DNA of 64,000 nt from contig JAJEBR010000112.1 in the NCBI GenBank assembly GCA_022822445.1, forward strand, positions 1 through 64,000, written 5' to 3'. Source of the DNA: Gemmatimonadota bacterium (GTDB taxonomy: Bacteria; Gemmatimonadota; Gemmatimonadetes; Longimicrobiales; Gaopeijiaceae). Made by a program: the position numbers and the translations under genes. The notes below the pieces were generated by a model. It was not told the DNA's origin. It saw only the letters and a program-made list of their open reading frames with translations, and did not search any database. Each line of letters begins with the position of its first letter. Positions within the stretch are counted from its first letter, which is position 1. This document shows, one piece after another, positions 31,122-38,525 of this stretch.

Positions 31122-32419
31122 CCCTCCCTCTCCAGCCAGAAACCGGCGGGCTCCGACAGGAACTCGTGCAACGCCACGCCTTCGGTGCCCACCACCATCG
31201 AACGTGTGGGCCTGAAACGCCTCTCAAACTCCTTCAATCCACTCAACCTGCCCCGCGAAACACCGGTCTTCACCTCGATCGCCGTCAAACGCGGCCCGCG
31301 CGCGAGTACGAAATCCACTTCCAGACCGTTGTGACGCCAGTAGCAGAGTCGGACGCCCGGCGCGAGCGTATTGTGCAGATGGGCACCCACCGCGCTCTCC
31401 ACAATCCGGCCCCAGAAGGAGCGGTCAGCCTTCGCTTCCTCGAATGTATACCCTGACGAAGCCGTCATGAGTGCGGTATTGAGCACGTTGAGCTTGGGGC
31501 TGGAAGCGCGCCGGCGGTGGGCTTTCGTGCTGTACTTGCTCAGGCCTGCGAGCAGTCCCGCGCCACTCAGGAGCGTAAGGTAGCGCGCCAGCGTAGTCGT
31601 GTTGCCGGCGTCCTGGAGTTGCCCCAGCATCTTGTTGTAGGAGAGGATCTGCCCTGAATAGAGGGAGCCCAGTTCAAGCAGGCTGGAAAGGAGCGCGGGC
31701 TTGTCCACCCGCGTAAGGGAGAGAATGTCCCGCTCGACATTGCGCTGGACGATTCCGTCCTCGATGTAGCTCCGCCAGTCGTCCTCGTCGTCCCACCGTT
31801 CCGCTCCCGCCGGGTACCCGCCAAAGAACAGGTATTGGTCCATGCTGCAATCGAATGCGCGCACCATCTCGGGCAGGGACCAGTGGCTGACGGGAAAAGG
31901 CAGAAACCTGCCGACCAGCCGCTCGCCCAGGCCGACCAGCAACTGAAGCGGTGCGGATCCCATGACGACGACGCGGAGTGGACAACCGGTTGCCTGGTCC
32001 TGGTCCCAGAGACCCTTCACCGTGCGGGACCAGTCGCGGATGTCCTGGATCTCGTCCAGCACCAGGACGGCTCCCCGGGGCGAGTGTTCGGCGGCGTAAC
32101 GGGCCTGTTCCCATATTCCGACCAGCCAGCGTGTATCGCGCTCGCCCGGGAAAGTGCCACCATCTGCGTGCGAAGGCTCCCGAAACCGGGGCCACGAGTG
32201 GGTGTCGCCGGGCTGGAGTTCCGGACCCGCACCCGGAGGCGCATCCACCGCCACGTATCGCCAGGCGATTCCGGATGACGCGAGTGCCGCGAGCGCCTGA
32301 CGGGCGATCGTCGTCTTGCCGGTCTGGCGCGGGCCGGTGATGGCGATAAGCCGGCGTCGGGGTTCCTCCGTAAGGAGGGTCACCAGGCGTTCGACATGGG
32401 GGCGTTGGAAGGCAGGCAT
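31118..32419 (-). CDS. AAA_14/DUF4143 family ATPase
   Basis: A 433-aa P-loop ATPase. Walker A is GPRQTGKTT (29-37) and Walker B is VLVLDEIQD (about 118-126), with an arginine-rich sensor region after VVVMGSAPLQLL. The C-terminal DUF4143 domain has a PD-(D/E)XK-like pattern: Asp369 in LEVDFVL, Glu382 and Lys384 in AIEVKTG. Members of this family are widespread and mostly uncharacterised. It leads a two-gene operon and its TGA overlaps the start of the NACHT-like gene, so the two are made together. ATG at 32419 has no ribosome site but sits 9 nt after a TATCTT box, suggesting a leaderless transcript. Confidence 0.85.
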   Translation of the reverse strand: MPAFQRPHVERLVTLLTEEPRRRLIAITGPRQTGKTTIARQALAALASSGIAWRYVAVDAPPGAGPELQPGDTHSWPRFREPSHADGGTFPGERDTRWLVGIWEQARYAAEHSPRGAVLVLDEIQDIRDWSRTVKGLWDQDQATGCPLRVVVMGSAPLQLLVGLGERLVGRFLPFPVSHWSLPEMVRAFDCSMDQYLFFGGYPAGAERWDDEDDWRSYIEDGIVQRNVERDILSLTRVDKPALLSSLLELGSLYSGQILSYNKMLGQLQDAGNTTTLARYLTLLSGAGLLAGLSKYSTKAHRRRASSPKLNVLNTALMTASSGYTFEEAKADRSFWGRIVESAVGAHLHNTLAPGVRLCYWRHNGLEVDFVLARGPRLTAIEVKTGVSRGRLSGLKEFERRFRPTRSMVVGTEGVALHEFLSEPAGFWLEREG

Positions 32420-32421
32420 GT

Positions 32422-32456
32422 ACTCAAGATAATCATTGAGTGAAAATACTCAATGA
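32422..32456 (-). promoter_or_regulatory. Promoter overlapped by a perfect inverted repeat
   Basis: TCATTGAGT (32433-32441) and ACTCAATGA (32448-32456) form a perfect 9-bp inverted repeat with a 6-nt centre; a third half-site, ACTCAAG, is at 32422-32428. On the minus strand TTGAGT, 16 nt and TATCTT could be -35 and -10 boxes, placing the repeat over the promoter of the ATPase/NTPase operon. A repressor bound here would silence both genes. Confidence 0.5.
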
Positions 32457-32510
32457 TGTCTGCACGCAGGTTCGCTCGCGTTGCCGCGTCCGAGCATGTT
32501 CAACGGTCTC

Positions 32511-32531
32511 GGACCAGGAGAGGTTGCAGTT
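32511..32531 (-). repeat. Direct repeat right of the NTPase module
   Basis: A 21-nt string identical to 26731-26751, just past the 3' end of the intact dehydrogenase gene. Together with the left remnant it brackets the ATPase/NTPase pair. Confidence 0.75.
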
Positions 32532-32567
32532 CCCGGAGCAACCAGCACGCGGCTCCCCACCCCGCCC

Positions 32568-33356
32568 TCACATCCCCGGTGGCGCGAACCTCCCGTCGAT
32601 CGCCGTCCAGCCGCCGTCCGCGAAGAGCACCGCGCCGGTCACATAGCTCGCCGCGTCCGACGCGAGGAAGACGGTCGGGCCCGCCATCTCCCGGGCCGTC
32701 CCCCACCGGCCCAGGATGCTGCGCGCCGCGTAGGCTCCGTACCAATCGGGGTGGTCCTTGATCGGCGCGGTGAGGGGCGTGTCGATGACGCCCGGGGCGA
32801 CCGCATTGACGCGCACCCCGCGGGAGCCCAGCTCGGCCGCGGCCGCCCGCACCATCTGCACGATCCCCGCCTTGGTGGCCGCGTAGACGCTCTGTCCCGG
32901 CTCGACCACCACGGAGCGGATCGAGCTGAAGAGCACGATCGACCCGGAGCGCTGCTCCCGCATGATGCGCCCCGCCGACTGGATGACGTGCGCGCTGCCC
33001 TTGAGGTTGAGGCCCAGCACCCGGTCGATCTCGTCGTCGGTGTAGTCGAGGAGCGGCTTGCGCACGTTGATGCCCGGGGTGGAGACGACGGCGTCGAGGG
33101 ATCCCCGCTCGGCCGCGATCGCCTCGAAGGCGGCGGTGACGGCCGCGCCGTCCAGGATGTCGAGGGGCGCGGCCTCCGCCTGGCCTCCGCCCGCGCGGAT
33201 CGTGGCGGCGGTCCTGCGCGCGGCCTCTGCGTTCACGTCGAGGCAGTGCACCGTCGCGCCCGCCTCCGCGCATCCGATCGCGACCGCCTCGCCGATCCCG
33301 GATCCGGCGCCCACCACGGCGGCGGAGCGGCCTTCCAGGCTGAAGGGAGAGGTCAT
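32568..33356 (-). CDS. Short-chain dehydrogenase/reductase
   Basis: NAD(P)-dependent oxidoreductase of the classical SDR type, 262 aa. The cofactor loop is GAGSGIG (about 16-22), with Asp40 in HCLDV favouring NAD(H). Catalytic residues are Ser144/145 (LFSSIRS), Tyr158 and Lys162 (YAATK). The usual NNAG motif reads STPG, a notable change. The TGAVLFADGG end is typical. The substrate cannot be deduced. It is divergent from the M20 deacylase, and the 120-nt gap holds dispersed element B. A decayed copy of this locus lies at 26731-26885. Confidence 0.88.
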   Translation of the reverse strand: MTSPFSLEGRSAAVVGAGSGIGEAVAIGCAEAGATVHCLDVNAEAARRTAATIRAGGGQAEAAPLDILDGAAVTAAFEAIAAERGSLDAVVSTPGINVRKPLLDYTDDEIDRVLGLNLKGSAHVIQSAGRIMREQRSGSIVLFSSIRSVVVEPGQSVYAATKAGIVQMVRAAAAELGSRGVRVNAVAPGVIDTPLTAPIKDHPDWYGAYAARSILGRWGTAREMAGPTVFLASDAASYVTGAVLFADGGWTAIDGRFAPPGM

Positions 33357-33437
33357 CGTGCCCCGCCTCGGGCGTGCCCGGCCCTGGAGCGCGGTCCCGC
33401 CTCACCCGCCGGCAATCCGCCATCCGGAGCCCTCACT

Positions 33438-33475
33438 TGTGAAGTCGACATTACACAATGTAAACTCGGATTTAC
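33438..33475 (+). repeat. 38-bp dispersed element, copy B
   Basis: On the minus strand the blocks are GTAAA, TCCGA, GTTTACAT, TG, TGTAATGT, CG, ACTTCACA. It lies in the gap between divergent genes and ends 1 nt before the start codon of the deacylase. Promoter-like hexamers occur on both strands (TTGTGA, 17 nt, GTAAAC on plus; TTGTAA, 18 nt, TAATGT on minus). Confidence 0.75.
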
Positions 33476-33476
33476 A

Positions 33477-34778
33477 ATGCGGAACCGTTCCAGTCGCGCA
33501 GGCGCGCCGAGCCGGGCCGACCAGGTCCTGAAGGAGGTGGAGGACGCCCGCGACGAAATCGTGGCCTTCACGGCCGACCTCATCCGGATCCCGACGGTCA
33601 ATCCCCCGGGCGATGCGTACCGGGAGTGCGCCGAGCTGATCGGGCGGCGGCTGGCCGACGCGGATCTCGACGTGCAGTACATCGAGGCCGACGGCCGGGC
33701 CGAGCACACGGCCGCGCATCCGCGCGTGAACGTGGTGGGGCGGGGAGGGGGGAGGGGCGCCGGCAAGCGCATCCACCTCAACGGCCACTTCGACGTGGTG
33801 CCGCCGGGAGAGGGCTGGTCGGTCGACCCGTTCGGAGGGGTGGTGAAGGATGGGCGCATCTACGGGCGCGGCGCATCCGACATGAAGTCCGGGATCGCGG
33901 CGGCGGTCTTCGCGGTGGAGGCAATCCGCCGGGCGGGGATCGATCTCGGTGGCGCGGTCGACATCAGCGGCACCGTGGACGAGGAGAGCGGCGGCTTCGC
34001 GGGGGTGGCCCATCTCTGCCGGGCCGGAATCATCTCCGCGCACAACACCGACTACGCGATCATCCCGGAGCCCTTCGGACCCGATCGGGTGTGCGTGGGA
34101 CACCGGGGCGTCTACTGGTTCGATGTCGTCGCGCGGGGCCGCACCGCGCACGGGAGCATGCCACACCTGGGCCGCAGCGCCATCGACGACATGGGGGCGG
34201 TGCTCGAGGCCTTCCGCACACGCCTCTCCCCCCGGCTGGCCGCCCGCCGCAGCGCGCTGCCGGTCGTCCCCGAATCCGCGCGCCATCCGTCGCTCAACGT
34301 CAACGCCGTCGAAGGAGGCCAGACCGGCGAGGCCGTCCAGTCACCCTGCGTCGCCGACCGCTGCACCGCCACCTTCGACCGCCGCTTCATCCCCGAGGAG
34401 CCCTTCAACGAAGTGCGGGAGGAGATCGCCGCGCTCGTGGCGCGCGTCGCCGGCGAGGACCCCGGCCGGCACCTCACCGTCGAGGACCGCATGGTGGTGC
34501 ATCCCGTGCAGACGCCCCCCGACTCGCCCGTGGTCACGGCGCTCTCGAACGCCATCCGAACCGTGAGAGGCCGCAACCCGGCCCTCGTCGCGAGCCCCGG
34601 CACCTACGATCAGAAGCACTTCGCGCGGATCGCCGGCATCGAGCACTGCGTGGCGTACGGCCCGGGACCGCTGGAGGAGGCGCACCAGCCGGACGAGTCG
34701 TGCGCCGTGGACGACCTGGTGGCGTGCACACAGGTGCTGGCGGTGGGGGTGCTGGAGCTGGCGACAGTCGCATGGTGA
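33477..34778 (+). CDS. M20 family ArgE/DapE-type deacylase
   Basis: Two-zinc amidohydrolase, about 433 aa. The metal ligands are the histidine of NGHFDVVPPG, the aspartate of GRGASDMKSG, and the glutamates of VDEESGG and a later IPEPF, with the catalytic base glutamate in DEESGG. A dimerisation lid (AHGSMPHLG onward) follows. The acyl-amino-acid substrate is not predictable; ArgE, DapE and carboxypeptidase G2 relatives share these motifs. ATG at 33477 follows element B directly and has no ribosome site, so the message may be leaderless. It converges with the anti-sigma gene, 13 nt away. Confidence 0.88.
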   Translation: MRNRSSRAGAPSRADQVLKEVEDARDEIVAFTADLIRIPTVNPPGDAYRECAELIGRRLADADLDVQYIEADGRAEHTAAHPRVNVVGRGGGRGAGKRIHLNGHFDVVPPGEGWSVDPFGGVVKDGRIYGRGASDMKSGIAAAVFAVEAIRRAGIDLGGAVDISGTVDEESGGFAGVAHLCRAGIISAHNTDYAIIPEPFGPDRVCVGHRGVYWFDVVARGRTAHGSMPHLGRSAIDDMGAVLEAFRTRLSPRLAARRSALPVVPESARHPSLNVNAVEGGQTGEAVQSPCVADRCTATFDRRFIPEEPFNEVREEIAALVARVAGEDPGRHLTVEDRMVVHPVQTPPDSPVVTALSNAIRTVRGRNPALVASPGTYDQKHFARIAGIEHCVAYGPGPLEEAHQPDESCAVDDLVACTQVLAVGVLELATVAW

Positions 34779-34791
34779 CACCGCAGTCCTC

Positions 34792-35208
34792 CTATCCCAC
34801 CACCCCCGCTCCCATCATCTCGCGGTCAGCCTGCCTCTTGTGATACCACGCGGCGAGCGCACCGCATATGGCACTGTATGTCACAGCGTAGGGGACTACC
34901 GGTGTGATCCCTCCGCTCGTGGCCACGTATGTGAAGCAGGCACCCGCTGCAACAATGATCCCCGAAACCGTGAGGTCCAGCGGACCGGCTTTCCGTCGCG
35001 CTCTGGATTCCTTCTCGGCGATGCTTCGCATGACCCGTGCATTCAGGTAGGCCGGCACCTCGGCATCGGGATACACCGCGCTCGGCGCGACCTTCAGAAT
35101 CTCCAGGTCCTGCCGGCATGTCTCACATGACTCCAGGTGTCGGAGCACCGCCAAATCAGCGGAGCCGGTAGCCACCTTCGCCAATGCGGTCAAATCAGGA
35201 CAAGTCAT
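34792..35208 (-). CDS. Anti-sigma factor with zinc-binding domain and two membrane helices
   Basis: A 138-aa membrane protein. The N-terminus has a zinc-type anti-sigma motif (HLESCETC: His, three residues, Cys, two, Cys), and two hydrophobic helices follow (about 76-97 and 103-122). This order is typical of proteins that hold an ECF sigma factor at the membrane. No sensor domain is visible outside the helices. ATG at 35208 overlaps the sigma gene stop by 4 nt, which supports the pairing. It is the last gene of the Cys-rich peptide cluster. Confidence 0.8.
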   Translation of the reverse strand: MTCPDLTALAKVATGSADLAVLRHLESCETCRQDLEILKVAPSAVYPDAEVPAYLNARVMRSIAEKESRARRKAGPLDLTVSGIIVAAGACFTYVATSGGITPVVPYAVTYSAICGALAAWYHKRQADREMMGAGVVG

Positions 35209-35873
35209 GTCTCACTCCCCATGTACTCCCTGAGCTTCTTTCTGGCGTGTCTCAAGTTGGACCTCACCGTGGCGACCCGAACACCCATCAGTTGCGCCGC
35301 TTCCCTGGTGCCATATCCCTCGACCTGGGTCAATAGGAACGCATCCGCTTGCCGCGTGCTGAGCCGTGCGAGCGCCCGCCCAAGCCTGGCCTCGACCTCG
35401 TTTCCGATCACTTGGTCCAATGGATCCGTACCCCTGTCTGACGATGCTGCGGAGACTTCGTACTCCGCCGAATAGCGCTCCATCACAGCCCTCCTGGCGA
35501 GTTGTTTTTTTCGCCAGTTCTGACTGGTTCGATGTGCAACCGCGTTGATCCACCCACCCATTGAACCCGACCCCGAGTACGAGGCTCTTCGATCGTAGAC
35601 GCGCAGACAGATCTCCTGATAGAGGTCGTCACAGTCGTCGACGTCAAAGGCATAAGCGCGGGCCACGCGGAGGATCAGCGGGCCAAACTGCTCCAGAACC
35701 GTTTCAAACGCCTTACCCTGCCGGAAGGCCTCAATGTCAATGACTACCCTCCCATTGGCCTTCTCCACCTGACTGCCGCCGTTTGGGAATCTGGAGAGTG
35801 TGGGCCCGGCGTGAGCGCGACCGTCGCCGGGCTCAGGCACCAAATGGCTGTCGGCAATCGCGATGGAGGTCAT
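35205..35873 (-). CDS. ECF-type RNA polymerase sigma factor
   Basis: A 222-aa sigma-70 family protein. Region 2 is visible in DDCDDLYQEICLRVY and GWINAVAHRTSQNW, and region 4 in LSTRQADAFLLTQVEGYGTREAAQLMGV with the recognition helix TVRSNLRHARKKL. The first 45 residues are not part of the family core; a later start is possible, but GGAGAG before ATG 35873 supports this one. It overlaps the membrane protein upstream and the anti-sigma gene downstream by 4 nt each. It likely drives its own cluster, though no promoter consensus could be fixed. Confidence 0.88.
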   Translation of the reverse strand: MTSIAIADSHLVPEPGDGRAHAGPTLSRFPNGGSQVEKANGRVVIDIEAFRQGKAFETVLEQFGPLILRVARAYAFDVDDCDDLYQEICLRVYDRRASYSGSGSMGGWINAVAHRTSQNWRKKQLARRAVMERYSAEYEVSAASSDRGTDPLDQVIGNEVEARLGRALARLSTRQADAFLLTQVEGYGTREAAQLMGVRVATVRSNLRHARKKLREYMGSET

Positions 35874-36685
35874 CGCACTCTCCTCCTAACCAGATACCAG
35901 AGAAAGAGTGCCCCGGCAAGAGGCAGCGCCAGCGGCAACCATGCACTCACCACACCCGACCCCATTGGCTCACCGCGCAAGAACGCCCGAATCGGCGAAC
36001 CCATCTCCAGCAGGGTGTAAAAGGCAATTGCACCGGCAACGCCGATTGTCAGGCGCGCGTTCCATTGGACGGGCCGGGTCATGCGGGAGGTCGCTTCGGC
36101 CACCAGTGCCCCAAGCAGAATGTTGATGATACCGAACACAGCAATTGCCAGCGGGCGATGCAACTGCCAACGGAGCACGCTCGGGGGACGCTGTCGCGGA
36201 TCGTCGGTACTGAGGCTGTACACTTCTGGAGGGTCTTCCTGCACGAAACGGAGATTGCGGAGGATTCCGACCGGGGTTTCCGGCCCAAATGGCCGCACTT
36301 CCGCGATATCGGCCCGGTCGGCCAAAGATTGGTGGGCCAGCATCGGTGCGACAAATGCAGAGCATGCATACGACATCGCAGCTGACACGATGCCCGCTGC
36401 CACGGCTATTCGTATGAGCCCTCGGGAAAACCCGAGGACACGCACCAATGCCGACCCACCGGCAAAGACCAGGAATGGGAGAAAGAACCCGACATCACCA
36501 ACGACGCCCGAGGCCCACCTGGCCGCGGATCCAGACCAGTCAAACGGTGGCCACCCCGGGCTCAGCAGAGGCCGCACCACGACGAGCAACACAAGCCAAG
36601 GCAGAACCGCCCCCGCTACAGCCAGGCCCCACACCTGGATTCCCGGCCTATGGGATCGAGCCTTGAACGCAACGCCGCTTCTCAC
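35870..36685 (-). CDS. Polytopic membrane protein of unknown function
   Basis: A 271-aa protein with about six hydrophobic helices and one hydrophilic loop of about 70 residues between the third and fourth (around SLADRADIAEVRP). I do not recognise the family; the fold could be a permease-like or sensor membrane protein. The GTG start overlaps the stop of the 59-aa Cys-rich peptide gene, and its stop overlaps the sigma gene start. This coupling on both sides ties it to peptide production and to sigma control, so export, maturation or sensing of the peptide are possible roles. Confidence 0.75.
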   Translation of the reverse strand: MRSGVAFKARSHRPGIQVWGLAVAGAVLPWLVLLVVVRPLLSPGWPPFDWSGSAARWASGVVGDVGFFLPFLVFAGGSALVRVLGFSRGLIRIAVAAGIVSAAMSYACSAFVAPMLAHQSLADRADIAEVRPFGPETPVGILRNLRFVQEDPPEVYSLSTDDPRQRPPSVLRWQLHRPLAIAVFGIINILLGALVAEATSRMTRPVQWNARLTIGVAGAIAFYTLLEMGSPIRAFLRGEPMGSGVVSAWLPLALPLAGALFLWYLVRRRVR

Positions 36686-36861
36686 TGGCAGTCCAAGTCA
36701 CTTTCGCAGTCCCGGTACATACAGCAATTCGTACAGCAATAGGCTGCATCACCTGACACCTTGCAGCAACTGTACAGCCGTCCATCTGAACCGTTCGCCC
36801 GATCGCCACCGACCGCAAAAAGAACGTTCAGCAGGACCAGAAACAGAATCGTGACACGCAT
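36682..36861 (-). CDS. 59-aa exported peptide with eight cysteines
   Basis: A short gene below most length cut-offs. ATG at 36861 has AAGGAGA about 8 nt upstream, and the TGA overlaps the next GTG. The product has a signal peptide (MRVTILFLVLLNVLFAVGG) and a mature part of about 35 residues with eight cysteines, six of them in three CC pairs: SCC, YCC, NCC, then DC and DC near the end. Such spacing suggests a knotted disulfide peptide or a metal- or heme-binding peptide. It has no obvious similarity to the other two peptides in the cluster. Function unknown. Confidence 0.75.
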   Translation of the reverse strand: MRVTILFLVLLNVLFAVGGDRANGSDGRLYSCCKVSGDAAYCCTNCCMYRDCESDLDCQ

Positions 36862-36919
36862 CGCTAACGTCTCCTTTTCGGGACTCGTCGTCCCATCTCA
36901 AGTAGGTTGGTCGCCATCT

Positions 36920-37465
36920 TCACGAATTGTCAAGCAACGAGCGGGCGACCTCCGCCACCTTGCTTCCGTGTGCCTCGCTCACGACGCGTCCGGCCGAGTC
37001 TACTGCAAAAACCCACGGAGTGCGTCTCATCATGGTCTGTCCTTCCATCTTGTTTGCTCCGCCGCGCGGAGACGCGACCCTGACGGGCCACTGTCGCTCT
37101 TTGGCATAAGCCAACGCTGCCGTGACGGGACCCGGCGCAACCGCAAGTACCGAGAGCGTCTTCCCGCCTGAAGCCAACCAGGACGACCACAGCGGTGCAA
37201 CCCGGCCGGAGTGGACACAGTCCGGATCGAAGATCAGCAGTATCATGGGCCCCGTCGGGTCGAGTGCCGAGACGGTTCCGTCAGAGTACTGCATCGGCAC
37301 CGATGACAGATCATCTCCGACGCTGACGGCCTCAATGCCAAGGGGTGACCCGAACTCAGCACCACCGTCGATGACTCCTGCCAACTGGAGAACTGCCAAT
37401 ACTGCGAGGCTGACCACGAGGAACATGCGTCGTCGAAACCTCTCTCGTTGATCTGTTCGTGCCAC
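36920..37465 (-). CDS. Membrane-anchored thioredoxin-fold protein with a single active-site Cys
   Basis: A TlpA-like protein of about 181 aa with an N-terminal membrane anchor (residues 14-36). The active-site region reads FDPDCVHSG, where the second Cys of CxxC is Ser, and the cis-proline loop is RTPWVFAVD. A one-cysteine site suggests isomerase, mixed-disulfide or binding activity rather than full oxidation-reduction. GTG at 37465 is the likely start; ATG at 37426 is an alternative. It follows a hairpin terminator and precedes the 8-Cys peptide gene by 58 nt, so it could help fold that peptide. Confidence 0.8.
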   Translation of the reverse strand: MARTDQRERFRRRMFLVVSLAVLAVLQLAGVIDGGAEFGSPLGIEAVSVGDDLSSVPMQYSDGTVSALDPTGPMILLIFDPDCVHSGRVAPLWSSWLASGGKTLSVLAVAPGPVTAALAYAKERQWPVRVASPRGGANKMEGQTMMRRTPWVFAVDSAGRVVSEAHGSKVAEVARSLLDNS

Positions 37466-37744
37466 CGTCGGTCTCCGATTCCAGGGTGGAAGTGAGATTC
37501 CTTCGATTCCAAGCGTCGCCCTTCATTCAATTAGACAGCTCTCCGCGGTGATCCGTGCAAACCGTCCGACGCTCAGGGGATCCCATGGCGGTGCATCCCT
37601 TGCTCGACGGAACGGATTCGGCATGGTACCGGGGGGTCGACTGGCGTGGCCGGAAAAGAGGGACGGTGGCCGCCTGGCTCTCGCCAGAAGCGACCACCGT
37701 CCCTACCTGCAGAGTCTCGCTCAGACAGCCTCGCCCCACCTTAC
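37466..37744 (-). other. Gap with a strong hairpin, no supported gene
   Basis: A 279-nt gap between the second Cys-rich peptide and the thioredoxin-fold gene. A reading frame of 70 codons exists (37527-37739) but has no signal, ribosome site or family features. The gap mainly holds the terminator at 37652-37703 and, by inference, the promoter of the downstream unit. Confidence 0.5.
37652..37703 (-). terminator. Rho-independent terminator or attenuator
   Basis: GGGACGGTGG (37660-37669) pairs with CCACCGTCCC (37694-37703), with an inner CTGGC/GCCAG stem, followed on the minus strand by TCTTTTC. It separates the peptide/propeller unit from the thioredoxin/peptide/sigma unit. Confidence 0.7.
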
Positions 37745-38008
37745 CTAGCCCTCTCTACACTTGTAGGTTACCGTCACCGGGGCATCAAGTATCGGTTCCA
37801 GATCGAAGCTGAGATCCATGCACGGGAGACTGCTTCCCGAGCAACCAACACTGCCACACATTACTTCATACGACGGCAGTATCACAATCACTTGTGCGTC
37901 TGCCTGTGTCTGCCCCGAAGAAACGCTTGCCAGAACCGCAAGCCCGGTGGCCGCAGCTGCGGCCGCAATCCTGGACTTTGGTCGGAGTCGCGCGAAGACG
38001 TTGAACAT
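37745..38008 (-). CDS. Exported Cys-rich peptide, CREG type
   Basis: An 87-aa peptide with a signal peptide (to about QADAQ, residue 38) and a mature part of about 49 residues. Four cysteines follow the pattern C-x4-C-x6-C-M-D, then C-R-E-G at the very end. The peptide at 39580 has the same pattern, so the two are homologous. ATG at 38008 has AAGGAG upstream. The C-terminal part is beta-rich (APVTVTYKCREG). The family is not known to me. A terminator follows at 37652-37703. Confidence 0.78.
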   Translation of the reverse strand: MFNVFARLRPKSRIAAAAAATGLAVLASVSSGQTQADAQVIVILPSYEVMCGSVGCSGSSLPCMDLSFDLEPILDAPVTVTYKCREG

Positions 38009-38039
38009 GATTCTACTCCTTGTTGTTGTGTGTGACCAC

Positions 38040-38525
38040 TCATTTGAAAAGCAGCTCGAGCGCACTAACCGCCCCTGCCGAGGTTCCACTGATCACGGAA
38101 ACCGGGTTGCCACGCCTGAAGAATACAAACTGCGGGTAGCCGAAGCGCTGATGTCCCACCAACTGTTCGAATGACTGGAGGGACATCGTGCGGTAAGGCA
38201 CGCCCAACCCCAGATCCAGGGCAATCGAATCCACGGATTCGCTGTCGATCGGCTCCGCCAGCAGAACCAATTCCATCGGCACACCCTCATTCCTTAGCGC
38301 GTTCAGCACCCCGATCTCGTGGTGCCCAAGGGAGCACGTAAAGGCATGGGCAACCACAACCAGGCCGGTGAAGCCGTCTGCAACCAACGCAGAGAACCCC
38401 CTTCCCTCCGTATCGGCCATTGTGTGAGACTCGACAGAAACTCGCTCGCCGCACGTCTCCGGGGGCAAGATCCCCAGAGCCACCAGTAGTAGCACAAGCC
38501 CCGACCGTCGCCCGCGCGCGGTCAT
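38040..38525 (-). CDS. Exported thioredoxin-fold protein, single Cys
   Basis: A 161-aa TlpA-like protein. A signal peptide or lipid anchor covers residues 1-25 (ILPPETC could hold a lipobox-like Cys, but the context is weak). The active-site region reads AFTCSLGHHE, again with only one cysteine, and the cis-proline loop is FGYPQFVFF. It differs from the gene at 36920 in sequence but shares the monothiol design. ATG at 38525 overlaps the beta-propeller stop by 4 nt, and the CREG peptide gene follows after 31 nt. Confidence 0.8.
   Translation of the reverse strand: MTARGRRSGLVLLLVALGILPPETCGERVSVESHTMADTEGRGFSALVADGFTGLVVVAHAFTCSLGHHEIGVLNALRNEGVPMELVLLAEPIDSESVDSIALDLGLGVPYRTMSLQSFEQLVGHQRFGYPQFVFFRRGNPVSVISGTSAGAVSALELLFK

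Noticed and set aside
37527-37739. A 70-codon frame in the peptide cluster gap
   Set aside because: No ribosome site or signal, and it covers the terminator hairpin.
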